From Paralichthys olivaceus (taxonomy: Eukaryota; Chordata; Actinopteri; Pleuronectiformes; Paralichthyidae): 64,000 bases of DNA. This document shows positions 1 through 12,700 of the stretch, one piece after another. The stretch lies in contig NC_091098.1 of assembly GCF_024713975.1 (NCBI RefSeq), positions 14,742,316-14,806,315 of the forward strand, written 5' to 3'. Every line of letters starts with the position of its first letter. Positions within the stretch are counted from its first letter, which is position 1. The position numbers and the translations under genes are program-made. The notes under the pieces were generated by a model. That model made no database searches, was not told the DNA's origin, and was given only the letters and a program-made list of their open reading frames with translations.

Positions 1-3000
1 GATCCCTGAGCTCCAGGATCGACTGAGGCAACTTCTTCAGGTTCTGATTCAAAGGTAGCACAGTCACATTAGTTCACTGTCTGTATGTTTTCCAAAATCT
101 GAGTAAATTCATTTAAGACTGACATTTTAAACATGCCTCCCTCACTCATGATGTATCCTGCAGCTCTCTTATAGTGGACAAGCAGCCCCCACAGGTCATT
201 AAGACTCAGTCAAAGTTTTCCACCACTGTGCGATATCTGCTGGGGGACAAAGTGGCTCCTGGGAAGCCTGTGGTGCTGAAGGCGCAAATCATTAATGAAC
301 AGCAGGCCAGGAACCTGAGCAGTGTCCCTGGGTGAGTCTAACAAGGTTTTTTCACCTTTGTGGAACAAAGGAATACATTTATTTTAACTTGTTCTGTTAA
401 CTTCTTAAAGATTTGATTTGTCATTAAAACCTTTATTGACACCATTAGTACTATCTACTAGGTCATTAAATCTCCATTATCCTACAGCATAATGACCTTT
501 ACCAATGAGGTAATATTTGTTTTTGGGTTTATTCGTAAACCAGAATACACAAACATTAAAAATCATATTTCTGACAAACTTGGGCTGTCGTAAAAGGCCC
601 TTACATTTTGGTGCAGAGGCAGATTGAGGTGGAGATCCAAGAATTTTCTCATTCTTGGATGTTTTAAGACAAATAAATCCAAGGAGTTAGCTGATCCAGA
701 TTATTTTCCAGCATTTCTCCTTTTAAAATTTGGGCCGACAAAGGATTTCTGTTTTATCTCATTGAGCTTTAGGAAATTATTAGTCATCCTTGTATTCATT
801 GCTGAAAGACAGTAAGTGATGGAGCACAGAGCGTTATCATCATTCGGCCCAGCAGCTGTGTACAGTTGTATATCATCTGCATAACTATGGAAACAAACAT
901 TGCACTTTCTGATGATGTCACCAAGTGTCAGCATGTACAGTGAGAATCATGGGTCCAAGGCTGCCCCCCTGTGCAACAGCTTTTTAGTTTGTCAGAAACG
1001 TGATCTCCAACTCTGTGCATGTCTGTATATATGACGTTAAAACTCACATTGAAGCTTTGTTATGTTGTCTGCAGTGATAATGTCGGGGAGCTCATCAACA
1101 ACACGGCCATCCTAGAACACAACACAGCCAGCACGTGTGCCACCTTTAGGAATATGGTATGTACTGATCGAGATTTATCAACTGAGATGTAATTATTGTT
1201 TTGTCTCGTTAGAAAATGTAAACTCTTATTTTGGTTCAATAGTCCATCAAGAAGATCAAGAGGGCCGACAGAAAGGGATCAGAGTCTGTGACAGAGGAGA
1301 AGTTTGCTCTCCTGTTCTCCACAGAGATCACCATCACAGGCTGTGACACTCCCTACAGGATACAGGTGTGTATGGAACCCAGTTTCATCAGATTTTCCCT
1401 CATTCGTCAGCTCACAAGCTTCATTTAACAGTCACAACAGTGATAAACTGATTTTAAAACTATGTGGTCATGTACAGAAGATTCCACATGTTGCAGCTGT
1501 AAAATATTATTTCAATTGTATGTGATTTATGTCTCCTTAGTTTGATCATTAAAATGTATTATGCCATTGATTCTAGATGATCTCGCTGCCGGTGGTCGTC
1601 ATTGTCCATGGAAGTCAAGACAACAACGCTCTGGCCACCATCATTTGGGACTGTGCTTTTTCTGAAACAGTAAGTGTCACAGTAGTGATTTCTTTTCATG
1701 CTAAAGTCTATGCTGCCAGGGATTGGGACACCCAGACATCCAACCCGGCTGGCTGTCTGCGCAGGTAGTCAGCCTGTCCTTGCTCCATGTATTTCCTTGC
1801 TCTGCCCAACCAGACCTTAGGATCAATATGTCCTCTGATGGGGAGGCAGAGTCTGAAGACACGGGGAATATCCCTGGCAAGACACCAGGGGCAGATGAGA
1901 TTCATGCTTTGATGTTGGTGGCTCTAAACATTGTGGGGCTGTTTAGTCTGAGACACCTGTTCAATGTCTCGTGGATGTTTGGGACAGTGACTGAGGACTG
2001 GTGGTTCCCAAGGCTGTGCTCAAAGGGAAAGTCTATGCCGAGTCAAAATGTCTGTTGTGAAAAAGGTTTGTTGGTTTTCTATGAAGGTGATATCACTGCA
2101 GTATTATCACTGTGCGAAGGTGACAGTCATGTTTACCTGAATTTGCACAAAACTATTTAGCATGTTAATAATAATGCGATTTTTAAACATGAAAACATCT
2201 TTAAACTTTACAGCTTCACAGTGTCAAACTGAGCGACACCCACGGACTTTAGATATAGACCATAGACAAGCTCTGTGAGTTTACTGTGGTGCTCTCTGCT
2301 GTGCTGACTGGAAATAAAAAAAAAGATTTTTTTTAAAAGCCTCGACCTCAAAACAAAATGAACAATGCCTACAATAAACATTTGCGATGACAGTGTGACA
2401 TTTTAAATACATACATTCTTCTCGCCGTGTGTCTTTGTCATCAGGACAGAGTGCCGTTCGTCGTGCCGGAGCGCGTGCCCTGGAGGATGATGTACAGCAC
2501 TCTCAACAGTAAATTCACCTCTGAGGTCCAGACGCAGCACAACCTGGACCACTACAACCAGCACTTCTTGGCGCAGAAGATATTTGACAAGCCCGACTTT
2601 GCTGACGACTTCAGCAACATGATGGTTTCCTGGGCCCAGTTTAATAAGGTGTGCTCGAGTGTATGTCATTTATGAACAGACATTCACAGGCTGACATATT
2701 CACTCATATCTCACTGTGGCTTTGAATCCTACAGGAGGTTCTCCCGGGTCGACCTTTCACTTTCTGGCAGTGGTTTGAGGGAGTAATGGAACTGACCAAG
2801 AAGCACCTGAAGACCTACTGGAGCGAAGGGTGAGGAGACTCCACAGCTATTGAAATTGTTCAAATTAGCAGCCTGCTACAAAATTAATAATGACAAGTGT
2901 TTGCAATGTTTGGCTCCATCAGGCTGATATTTGGTTTCATTGGGAAGCAGCATCTACACCTGATTCTCAAAGACAGGCCCAACGGGACGTTCCTTCTTCG

Positions 3001-4254
3001 GTTCAGTGACTCTGAGATCGGAGGCATCACCATTGCTTATGTGTCTGCTAATGAGCGTAAGTGTTGGAGGGGCAACAGTTATCTTCAAACATTTAAAATA
3101 CATTTGGAAATAACAAAGTAATAATAACTCTCAGACTTCTCTCATGCACTGACATATCATATGTTTCTTTCTCCAAGATGGGGGCCAGATAATCCAGAAT
3201 ATTCAGCCCTTCACCAAGAGAGACCTTGAGATCCTCAGCCTTGGCGACCGTATCCGGGACATCAGTCACATAACTTACCTGTATCCTGAATTCCCTAAAC
3301 ATGAAGTTTTCAAAAAATTCTACTCTGGTAATGTTCTTCATCAAAAGATTATATCAGTTTTTAGTTTTATGCTTCTAATTTCAAGTAAGGACAGGCAACT
3401 AACAGATGGAGGGCTTTTGTTATCTGCTCTTGTTTATACAGAGCCTCAAACATCACCCAATGGAGGTTACATCCCTGTGTCACTGCATACTAAAGTCGGC
3501 ATGTAAGGAAGATTTTTTTATTACAAATAAACCGTGTCATCTGATGCACTTACAGTCATTTTGAGATTGATGGTAAAGATTTTAAACATGTTTTGATGTG
3601 TGCAGGGAAGCTGGCTCTGCGTTGCCTTCTCCTCACATTGTGAAACAAATGACCGAAAACCCCCACAGCTCTGTTAGCTTCCCTGTGTAAGTGTCACACC
3701 TACACTTTTCTCTTTCTCTATTTATTTCCGAACCATTATTCCCCTGTGCTGTCCTTCACCAGCTACTGACCACTCCTCTACCACTGAGACTGTGTCTGTC
3801 TGCACGTTTACTTTTGTCCCACCCAGGACGCCCCCATGGAACCTTTGAGATAATCAGTAAAACGTTTTAAAAGTTGTGAATTTGAGAAGATCTTTGCCTC
3901 TAAATATAATGCATCACCAGCGTCTTTTATTCATGACAAAATGTACATGTTTAATGGTAACAGTCCCTGGACTTCCTTTCAGGCATCAGTTTCAGCAGGC
4001 GTTCAGCCCACAGGGCTCCATCACTCAAGACATCATGGACACAGCATCTAATTCTGATGTGGATTTCAGCTCAAACCCTCCTGTTGTCTTCTCAGAGGAC
4101 ATGTAGGTGTTTTATCTTCATACCAGTGCACAAATTCAGAAATTGTTTCACTCAATGTTGAAAGACCATTAAGTGTATGTGTCTGTTGTCCAGTGCCCCA
4201 GGTAACAACATGGACCTGGATTTGGACAGTATTCTCCAGACACTGAATGAATAA
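1..4254 (+). CDS. stat6: STAT6 transcription factor, 3' part (partial at left edge)
   Basis: STATs are latent cytoplasmic transcription factors; STAT6 is the IL-4/IL-13 branch, activated by JAK tyrosine phosphorylation, SH2-mediated dimerisation and nuclear entry. Thirteen exons can be joined in frame (1-54, 164-331, 1075-1156, 1243-1365, 1577-1669, 2445-2648, 2735-2829, 2923-3056, 3178-3327, 3442-3502, 3606-3686, 3983-4102, 4194-4254), giving about 474 residues and a TAA stop. Visible in order: end of the coiled coil, DNA-binding domain ([28 protein letters not shown]), linker ([19 protein letters not shown]), SH2 domain with [18 protein letters not shown], and the phosphotyrosine site in [13 protein letters not shown] short transactivation tail ends [18 protein letters not shown]6 rather than STAT5 is chosen from the SH2 linker ([17 protein letters not shown]) and the tail. 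Exons encoding the N-terminal and most coiled-coil domains lie outside the window. Both large introns hold LINE debris. Confidence 0.93.
560..990 (-). mobile_element. LINE remnant (reverse transcriptase fragment, L2-like) in a stat6 intron
   Basis: Read on the minus strand, 934 down to 701 encodes a decayed reverse transcriptase block with the catalytic YADD motif in [19 protein letters not shown], preceded by LGDIIRKCN and followed by [20 protein letters not shown]. This is the usual order of the RT active site and the downstream NxxKT-type motif in fish L2/Jockey-like LINEs. Just upstream on that strand, the expected GVPQGS..GP block is present only in a shifted frame. The copy is antisense to stat6, lies between exons 2 and 3, and is inactive. 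Confidence 0.75.
1720..2075 (+). mobile_element. LINE remnant (start of reverse transcriptase) in a stat6 intron
   Basis: On the plus strand, [18 protein letters not shown] followed by [17 protein letters not shown] and [14 protein letters not shown] resembles the junction between the endonuclease linker and the RT domain in a common fish LINE family, where the intact version reads roughly P..DEIRPEML..LD..G..WLTRLF...W. The copy breaks off near 2075, before the catalytic core. It differs in family and orientation from the YADD fragment at 700-935, so stat6 received at least two independent insertions. Confidence 0.65.
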
Positions 4255-4995
4255 GATGTCCCATCCAAACAATTTTGGGAAGGCAAAGCGGACGTCAGAG
4301 ACCCAAGACAAACCTGTCTGAACTTATATATCGTCATATAAGTGTCGTTTGTGCAGACATTCTTCCTTCAATGTCATTTTCCATCTACGTCTCATCTGCT
4401 TCTTTATAGAGACAAATTTAATGTCTCTGGGGTTCGATATATTTATTGAGCTGGAGGAAGCATGGAATCGTTTTGTGGGAAAAGTAAAACTGAGAACAAA
4501 CCAGAATGAAAAACGTTGTCATCGATGTCTGCTGGCCATCTGTGCTTTGTTTTGCACTTTAAAAAACTTTTTTCTGTGATGCTGGGTTTGTGGATGCTAA
4601 TTTCTTTTTACATTTGCGTGAATTTAGGAAAATAAGTGGATTACTGTACAGAGTACAGTGCTTTTAAAACAGTGACTAATTCTATGTGATAGCTTACAGC
4701 GTGATGCTAATGGAAAGAGAAAGGTGTTTGTTGCATATTTGAATGTAAGCCTTACTGTATATAACTCTCCTTGTGATTGGTAAGCTTTGAGACACCTCTA
4801 CTACAGTATGTCATTCACTCAGTCAGTCAGTTAGACAATGATGAACATTATGCATGGTTAATACTTCATAAGTCAGCTATGGTTCAATACTTGTATGTAG
4901 CTCTAACCTGTTCTTTGGTATAGTGAGGATCAGACACATCAAGTGAACATTAAGCGTTTCACTGAAATTTACAATAAAGGTGATGATAATGGTGG
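4255..4995 (+). other. stat6: stat6 3' UTR with poly(A) signal
   Basis: AT-rich sequence follows the TAA stop and has no convincing open frame. A canonical AATAAA lies at 4973-4978, followed by a GT-rich stretch (GGTGATGATAATGGTGG), which fits a cleavage site near 4995. A longer 3' UTR cannot be excluded. Confidence 0.6.
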
Positions 4996-7511
4996 CAGGT
5001 AACAGTTATTTCATATTAGGGATAATAATGTATCAACTACCAGTCACTGAGAACTTCACAATATTACATATTGCATGCTTTATTCTATTTTTGTTATTTT
5101 TTGCTTTCTGTGATGCAAGTCTGTGCCCTCAGTCTTTAGAGTGATAAAACTGTGAAACTCAATGAAATGAGGTTGTGCTGTTTATTGCTTTCCTCTGTTT
5201 TGCATTGTTTGAGCTCTCTCATTTTAAAATGTCAAAATTGCTGCAAGGCACTGGAGTTAATTTGAAAGTTTGCAATATTGTTCTGACAACAGATGCATTC
5301 CTTTTCATCATCACTCTAAGTTTAATTGTTTTCAGTATGTAGCATCTTTTATTCACAACTAAATGTATCATCTAAACCAGACCTCCCCTACAAATATATT
5401 TTTGGGTTCAATCAGAAGCTTTTTACTAAACCTGACATCACATTCAATGCTGGTCATGTGATACACAGTGTATTGACATATATGTAAAATATAGTGTGTT
5501 GGATGTAACATGTAGCATGCTTATTCACTGGATGGTAACCATTTATATTCATGTGGATTGTCTTTCGGGTAAATTAAGCCAAGGTTAATACTAAGTTTAT
5601 TTGTTCTTATTACTATGGTGATAAGTTCAAATCTTTTTTATATACAAATATTTTTTGTGAATTTACAAAACATAGATATTAGTTCTCCCTCGTCACAGCT
5701 ATTTGTGGCACTGTACATGGAGTGTATCCTATTTGAGTGATTGAAAATTGATCTCATCTGATTGCTAAATGTTTTTTGTGAGGGGTTACTGGGTTATGTC
5801 CTGTAGTTTAAAATGTCATAAATGTGTATCTAGTATCAGCTTCTTTGTTATATACAAAAGTATGAAAACATCTATTTAAACTCAATATATTTCTACAATG
5901 AGTCTAAAAGAAAAAACAGACAAAAGGAGATTGAAAACATAAGAATTTTTTGATTTTTTTTGACATATAAAAATAATAAATCAGTGGCATAGAGATTGGG
6001 AAGCGCCTGGTACCATAAAGGCTGTTCATTGGATGAAAACATATCGGTGTATACATTATTGGCATCACTTCCATAATCCATCAGCCAAAGAGGAGACATT
6101 GCATAACTATGATATTATATTTCCTATCCATCCGGTTTCAACAATCAAGAAATGTGTTGTTTTTAAAAAAAAAAGAAAACTTTACACTGTACATCACAAA
6201 GCTTTTCCATTAGAACACAAATCTAATTTCAACATGCCACTAAATTCTACTCAACCACTGCCAGGGAAATCACACTGAAAAAAAAGTTATGTAGAGGAAG
6301 CAGAAAGAGAATCAGCTTAAGAGTCTGGTTCAATGACTGCTCTAGTGACATTTTGTCAAAATGCTCACTTCTCTCAGTGCCCTGTCCCCTTCCCTCCACC
6401 CCAGCAGCTTTGGATGTCCCCTCATCGGAGCAGAACAAGACGGCTGCCTCATAAACAAAGGGAGGAGGTAGGGTGATTGAAGGAGGGATGGAGGAGAGAG
6501 GGGACGCCAGGGCCAGGGCAGAGCTTCAAAGTTCATGTGCTCTCATAGACCGTATGAAAATAAAGGTGTACATGTGTCACCCTGTACAAACACACTAAAG
6601 AGTTCAGTCGCCTCGCAGTGACCTTCTCTCTTCTCCCGAATATCAGAGAGGGGCTTGAAACTATATCACTCCTAAAGAGCCACCCAGCTCAGCGTCGAAA
6701 AGAGAAGGCACCAGGTGTTTGCTTAACACCAGCAAGAAGCCACCACACCTCATGCACTCTGTCATTTCTAACCTGGATGTTGATGTAACAGAGACGCCTC
6801 GGTTGTGTCAAACAACACAATTCAACTGGCAAACACGTGCTCGTCATGACAGCTTGTCAGGTTTGCTCTCTTTGTTTTCTTCCATGGCAGACACGCAAAA
6901 GTAAAAAGCAAACCAACTATCACACACCTGTACATGAATCTCGAAAGCTTCAAGGATAAAATCCTGTCAGAAGGTCATTTTTAAAATGTAGCCCAACACA
7001 AATACTGGATAAGTCGTCTCAATTTTGGTAAAAGCCTGATTTCTCACCTACAAAGCAATGGGCAACAGATTTGGTGGCGGTTAAATCATTTCAAGTTTTT
7101 GTAAATACCTTCATTGAAGACTGAGCTCAGGAAAGACCAGATGGTTTAGTTGTTATTTTAATATAAATATGAATGTGTGTGTTCTTCACTAGATGAGACA
7201 CAAACTGTAAACTGAATGAATTTGGCTTTAAGATAAATCATCTGCGTCTGATATTATTATATATTAAGAGGATCTCTCTAAAATATCTGAATTAAACTTC
7301 TGCAGTATCAGTGAGGTTGTGGGAAAGGAAACATCTTTCCCTTAAATAACTTTGCATGATAAATCTAAAATAGTAGTGATAATAATAATAATAATAATCA
7401 TTTTGATACAGACAAAGGATTGTGGCGATGAAAAGTGAAAAATAAATGATCCATTAAAACATGCACACAAGCATACACATGCACACAGACAAGCATGCAC
7501 ACTCACTCTGG

Positions 7512-7581
<70 letters not shown>

Positions 7582-8187
7582 ACTAAAAAAAAAGTGAGCC
7601 AAATAAATACTGGTAAAGTACAATACGTACATGTAATTTACCCAAAGTTCATGAAACAAAAGAAAACGATGGGGAGATCACACCGGATCAAAATGGAAAA
7701 GCATGCAGAAGTCCACTGCTCTACTGTAGCTTCACTCCTAGCAGACTACGAAAAAGAGAGGAAAAAAAGAGAGAGGAAGGGAGGGAAAGGAAGGATAGAG
7801 GGAGAAGCCCCTGTCCTGAGCAGTTACAGCCAGGAAGTGACTGACTGACCCACACCGCAGGGCACAGGGTGCTTCCTTCAGTGGCAAGTCTTCTTCTAAC
7901 CCTCCATCTTTTGTCCTGCAGTCCAAGGTAGGAGGAGGAGGAGGAGGAGGAGGGGTGAATAGATGTGAAATCAGGAGAGAAGGTCAGGGCTGTGGGTGCC
8001 CCTTCGATGTGTGGGTGCACAATAAGGAGTTCGGGATACGTGTTAGCATGTGTGTAGGCGCTGAGGAGGTATGTGTGCAGAGACGCTTAACAGGCCGAGG
8101 ATGGACCGGGAACTGAGGGTGAGGGTGAGATGTGATGGGTGAGGGATGTGTGGGGAGGGGTCAGAAAGCCGATCTTCTACTTGGGAC
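4996..8187. other. Convergent stat6/mip intergenic region, probably including the mip 3' UTR
   Basis: No credible coding exon is visible on either strand. The left part (to about 6.3 kb) is AT-rich; the right part, next to mip, is more GC-rich and probably belongs to the mip 3' UTR, whose poly(A) site I could not place. Simple repeats sit at 7378-7399 (ATA-rich) and 7515-7577. The longer open frames here are low-complexity translations of the TC/AC tract. Confidence 0.5.
7515..7577. repeat. Compound (TC)n(AC)n microsatellite
   Basis: About 30 bases of uninterrupted TC dinucleotides (7515-7544) run directly into about 33 bases of AC dinucleotides (7545-7577). It lies downstream of mip and is probably length-variable. 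Confidence 0.95.
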
Positions 8188-9346
8188 TTATAGAGCTTGT
8201 GTCTTGAGCTCGATGGGCTCTCCCCTGGTCTCCTGCTGGCCCTCAGCCTCTGGGGGCCGGGTGCCCTTCAGTGTGGCAAGCCTCTCGGAGAGGCCTCGCA
8301 TACGGGGGAACAGCATAAAGTCATACAGCAGGGCACCCATGGCTCCACCAATCATGGGACCCACCCAGTACACCTAGAAATGCAAGTACAGAATGTGTCA
8401 GGGATACCGAAAGTGTCACATTACTATGGTTTGAAAGCGTTAAATGTGTAAAATATTTACAAATATGATCCTCTTACCCAGTGGTTGACAAAATTCCTAA
8501 CCAGGACAGCGGGGGCGAAGGACCTTGCTGGGTTCATTCCTGCTCCAGTGTAGTACAGCTAAGTCAAAGACAGAGAGAGCAGTTCATGTGATGCAATATT
8601 ATGTTGGACCTAGAAAACTGTTGTACACTTCTAGACTCGAGGTTGTTTCTTACCCCGAGAAGATGCCCCATGAGCACAGAGAAGCCGATGGCGAGGGCAG
8701 CAGAGCCCAGACGTCCGTTGCGCCTCTCATCAGTCACAGCAAAGATGCAGACAACAAGCTGCAGGGTGAGGAAGACTTCCATGGTGGTGGCCATGCCCAG
8801 ACTGATGCCTGGCTGCAGCTGAAGGATGAGAGGGGGTGAAGAAAGATTGATTAATACCATGATAGCAATTGCTGTATGTGTACATCTTAATGTGCCGTCC
8901 TAGACTCATACTGTAAATTAAAAATATCATGGAAAACTCATGACAACAGATTAGGAAGCACTCAGAGAGCATTCTGGTAAACTTACCGTGTTGAGTGCCA
9001 AGTTTCCCCTCATGTTGCTGGGTGTGACCCCATACAGCACGGCAGCACCAGCCATTGCTCCGAGACACTGGGCTATGATGTAGAAGAAGGCACGGAACAG
9101 GGACATCTGGGAGCCAATCAGGTAGGCAAAGGTAACGGCTGGGTTTATGTGACCTCCGCTGATGTGGCCAATGGACTGGATGAGGGTGGCAGCCGCCAGC
9201 CCAAAGCAAAAAGAAACATGGAGGACATTAAGCGGCCCGGTGGTCCAGCGGAGGGCTGCCCCCAGCCCAAAGAATACGAAGAACATGGTGCCATAGAACT
9301 CGGCAAACACTGCCCGCCAGAAAGACATTGATCTGAACTCCCACAT
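8188..9346 (-). CDS. mip: Lens major intrinsic protein / aquaporin-0 (MIP)
   Basis: AQP0 is the main membrane protein of lens fibre cells, acting as a water channel and adhesion protein. Four exons (9346-8987, 8818-8654, 8558-8478, 8373-8188) have lengths 360/165/81/183+stop, the classic MIP-family gene structure, and give 263 residues, as in human AQP0. Visible: MWEF start, six membrane helices, both NPA boxes (HINPAVT about residue 66-72; GMNPARS near 182), and the C-terminal tail ending [11 protein letters not shown], nearly identical to mammals. By recalled alignment to human AQP0, Tyr23 is Phe, Tyr149 is Thr, His40 is Asn and Ser235 is Ala (Ser231 kept). These sites concern pore width, pH sensing and PKA phosphorylation. 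Teleosts carry two mip copies; which one this is cannot be decided here. The gene converges with stat6. Confidence 0.96.
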
Positions 9347-9740
9347 GGTGTAAAAAGGTCAAAAAGCAACCTCTGAGCGATGGAGGGATGAGAAGTCAAA
9401 AGATGAGCAGACGATCAACTGAAAGGAGATGCCTCTCATGCACAAAAAAGACTGTTGGAGACCAAAGAACACAAATCAAATGACAAAAAATCACCCTCAA
9501 ACAGAAACCGCGTCTCTAAAGCTAAAATGCAATAACACGTAAACTGCTCAACATGCAACTGTCATGTCACTGAATTCTGATTTCTGTCATAGAGAGCTCC
9601 TGAGTGGAGCAGCACGCCAGTCTCTGTGCATCTATGTGCCAGCCCTGCTGGTTGTTAGTAGAAGAACATGGATAGACAAACGTTAAGCATGTCCTGCAGA
9701 CATTCAGCCTCTTTACCAGAGCAGGGGAGCTCAGAGGTCT

Positions 9741-9747
9741 TTTTATA
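9741..9747 (-). promoter_or_regulatory. mip: mip TATA box
   Basis: On the minus strand the sequence TTATAAAAAG is preceded by a CT/GC-rich Sp1-like stretch (GCTCCTCCCC, about 9785-9794). It would place transcription start near 9710 and leave a leader of about 365 bases, longer than in mammals, so a small 5' UTR intron is possible. TATA-driven, Sp1-dependent transcription is known for mammalian MIP. Confidence 0.55.
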
Positions 9748-9749
9748 AC

Positions 9750-12700
9750 ACCCCAGGGCAGGAGTAGCCCCGCTGATCCCAGGGGAGGAGCCAGTGCACA
9801 ATACTACAAATCAAAAACAAAATCAGTTAACCCTTCTCCCGACCTGACCTCTGTCTGCTCACTCTGAATCCTGTTTAACAGGCTGCAATTTTTACATGGT
9901 TCAGAAATAATCAAAGCGGCGCTTGACAATTACTTAAACGCATTCACGTGATACAGCTCTAAAAATACTGCCCTTGCTTAGTTTAGAAGGTGCTTTTGAA
10001 ATAAGGACTTGTGGAGATGTGGTTGGTTTAGTAATACAACATCTTCCATTCACACTGGGGGATTTCCAGCTTTTCAGGGGTTCAGCTTCACCTCTGGAGA
10101 TGACTGGTGAATATCTAGTCCCTGAATGCAACAAACGGCCTGTTTGAAGTGCTAACACAAAAAAAGTTGTTGAAAATCCCCTTCATAACACGTCTGACTG
10201 AAAACTTCCCAGTGGACATGTGGTGGGCAGCACCTGTGAGTTGTAGAAGTGGAAGTGCATTGGTAGTTTTCAGATATTGGTGCACACAAAGCATAAATAT
10301 AATTACAACCTCAATCTTTAGCTTATTTTCCATCATCGTCCTCTCATTGTGTACAATCTAACATTCACTCTAATCGAAACTGTGATCGCCAAAGCACGAG
10401 CACTTTCTCTACTTGTGCTCTGGATTGGTACAAATTAGGTTTGTGGCGGCAGAACTGATTAGGCCAGACGTTTACATTGTGTGCAGTGGGTGGGTTTGGA
10501 GGCTCAGGTCGGATAAAGCGGTAGAAAATCCACGGTCGGGGAGGAAGAGGGGAGAGCAGGGTCGGGCATTGAGCTTCTTCACTGGAGCATCATGCTGACC
10601 AGGGCAGGCAGAGGGGCGGCTGCTGCACCTCTGAAAGGATCCTGCTGACCTCACTGCTTTTTCTCCTTTATGCATGGAAACAAAACGCTGGCAGCGACAG
10701 TTTCTGCTGGTTTCTATGATCTGTTTGTCTAGTTGCCACTGTTGAATCTCTGAGTTCCCTTTTCCTTGGTGCAGAGTAGCTCTGTGCACACACACACATA
10801 CACACACACACACACATGCATATATATTTGGCCTCCGCAACGTAGATGATCCAGAGAATTACTCTGGAATAGCATTAGGAGAATTTAGCAAAGAATGTAT
10901 GCAGTTTGGACGATGCTTTTCAAACATATATACAACAATGATAAGGCTGATGCACACCTTCAAAAGTACAGTGGACAGGTGGGTAGAAGAAAATGCACAT
11001 GCAGGTGAGAGAAGAGGAATGCAGCACACTGTCGTATACTTGCAATGTACACGTAATAATGTTTTTTTGCAAGTACAGGACAGTGTGCAGGATTTCTCTT
11101 CTCACAGCAGCCTGACAATTGACTGTTTTTTCACCTGAGTTAGGGAAAACACGGTGAAAAGAATAAACTGCAGGACAGCAGTGGTTGTTACTAATGAAAC
11201 TGCCCCCTTCTTCAAAAGATCAAGTTGATCTGATCCTGAACGTTTATTCGTCTGCCAGTTAATGCATCTCTTGTCACGAGTATTATGTCCTTCTCATGAC
11301 TCCGGCCATCAGTGGTAAGCCAGCTTTTGTGTGTTTAAGCCCACAGTTTAGTTTTACAGGGGAGGGCGTTGGGAAGGTGCTTGCATTGTATTTTCTTTTC
11401 TGTTCCCTGGGTCCAGACTGCTGACTCCTACACAACATGCAGCTCCAAAACATTTCACAGTGCAGTAGAAGCTCACAATGGTGAAAACATGTTATTAAAG
11501 AACATGACTCATGTCTCATTTCAGGAAACTTTGAAACCCCAGATCATAAATATTTATTTCATCAATATAATCTATTGTTGTCATGACTTTGAATAATCTC
11601 TGGCTTTTACTGACTTGATAAGTTTCAATAGCAGATATTTCCCTTAACATACAGCAGGTGCCATGTTTTTGAAAGATTGCACAAGTTACAAAGAGAATTA
11701 ACAGCAAAAAAGGACCATCAGTCTTCCATTTCCCTTTTTACGCTCAGTATAAAAGTGCAGAGAATATGGAAAACCCCTGAAATGCCAATGCGAAGTATTA
11801 TCTGACCGTAGATTACAGAACTGTGAAGCTTTAGCACTACGCAGTGGTTACAGAGTGACATTTCACATCTGCTCAAGCTTAATGCAAAACTCACATGTTC
11901 AGCAGTTGATAATAATTAAGTAATTGTTCCTCCTTACTTGCCTCGAGGACATGCTGTTCTGTGGTTACAGATGAAGCACGGAATTCTTGTTTATCTGATT
12001 AGAGGCTTCAACTTGCTGATTCAAGTGGTGACTTGACTTATGTTATTCAAACTAATGAGACATCATATTGGATTGGTAAAGGTTTTCGTAGACATAGGAG
12101 TTGTTAAACTTTAACAACCAATATGTACATAGTGAATATTGTAACAAAAATATTTCAGTGTACATATGGGCAGGTCAGTGTACTGATTGTAATAATCATC
12201 CCTTCCTGAATGAATTGTCTTGTAGCTTACTTCTATCTTTTTGTTTTGGAAATTCACATACATGCATCTTTTACCTTGACATGATGGCTCTTGTACATAT
12301 CGGTTTGTTGTCACTCATTGGTAGTCAAACCATTTTCTACCTGACAGTTTTGTATTATGTGAAATGTTATGTGGAGAGCTTTCTCCTCAACCTTCACTTT
12401 ATATTATTTACGTCATCTTCTGTGTAAATTGTGCAGATACATTTTTGAAAAATGAAAAAGTGATGGGTCAGTACTTAAACCTTGTGTTCAACAATCTGAA
12501 GCAGTTTATTAGAAATGTATGCTCAAACTCCCACAGCATAAGACAAACTCAAGTGTTCAACACATGTTGAAACAAAGACATAAAAGCCTCAAAAGCTTAG
12601 TTCTAGTGTATGTGACATTTATATCCTGCACTATTTTAACTACTTGGGAAACTTTTTTTAACTACATAGGATTTCTGCCTTCAATGCAATATGCTTATGG

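Noticed and set aside
1723-2160. 145-codon open frame inside stat6
   Set aside because: Most of it is a LINE remnant read in one frame, lying in the intron between exons 5 and 6; not a stat6 exon.
7495-8020. Open frames of 99-117 codons rich in Leu/Ser/His/Thr
   Set aside because: They are translations of the TC/AC microsatellite and GA-rich flank near the mip 3' end.
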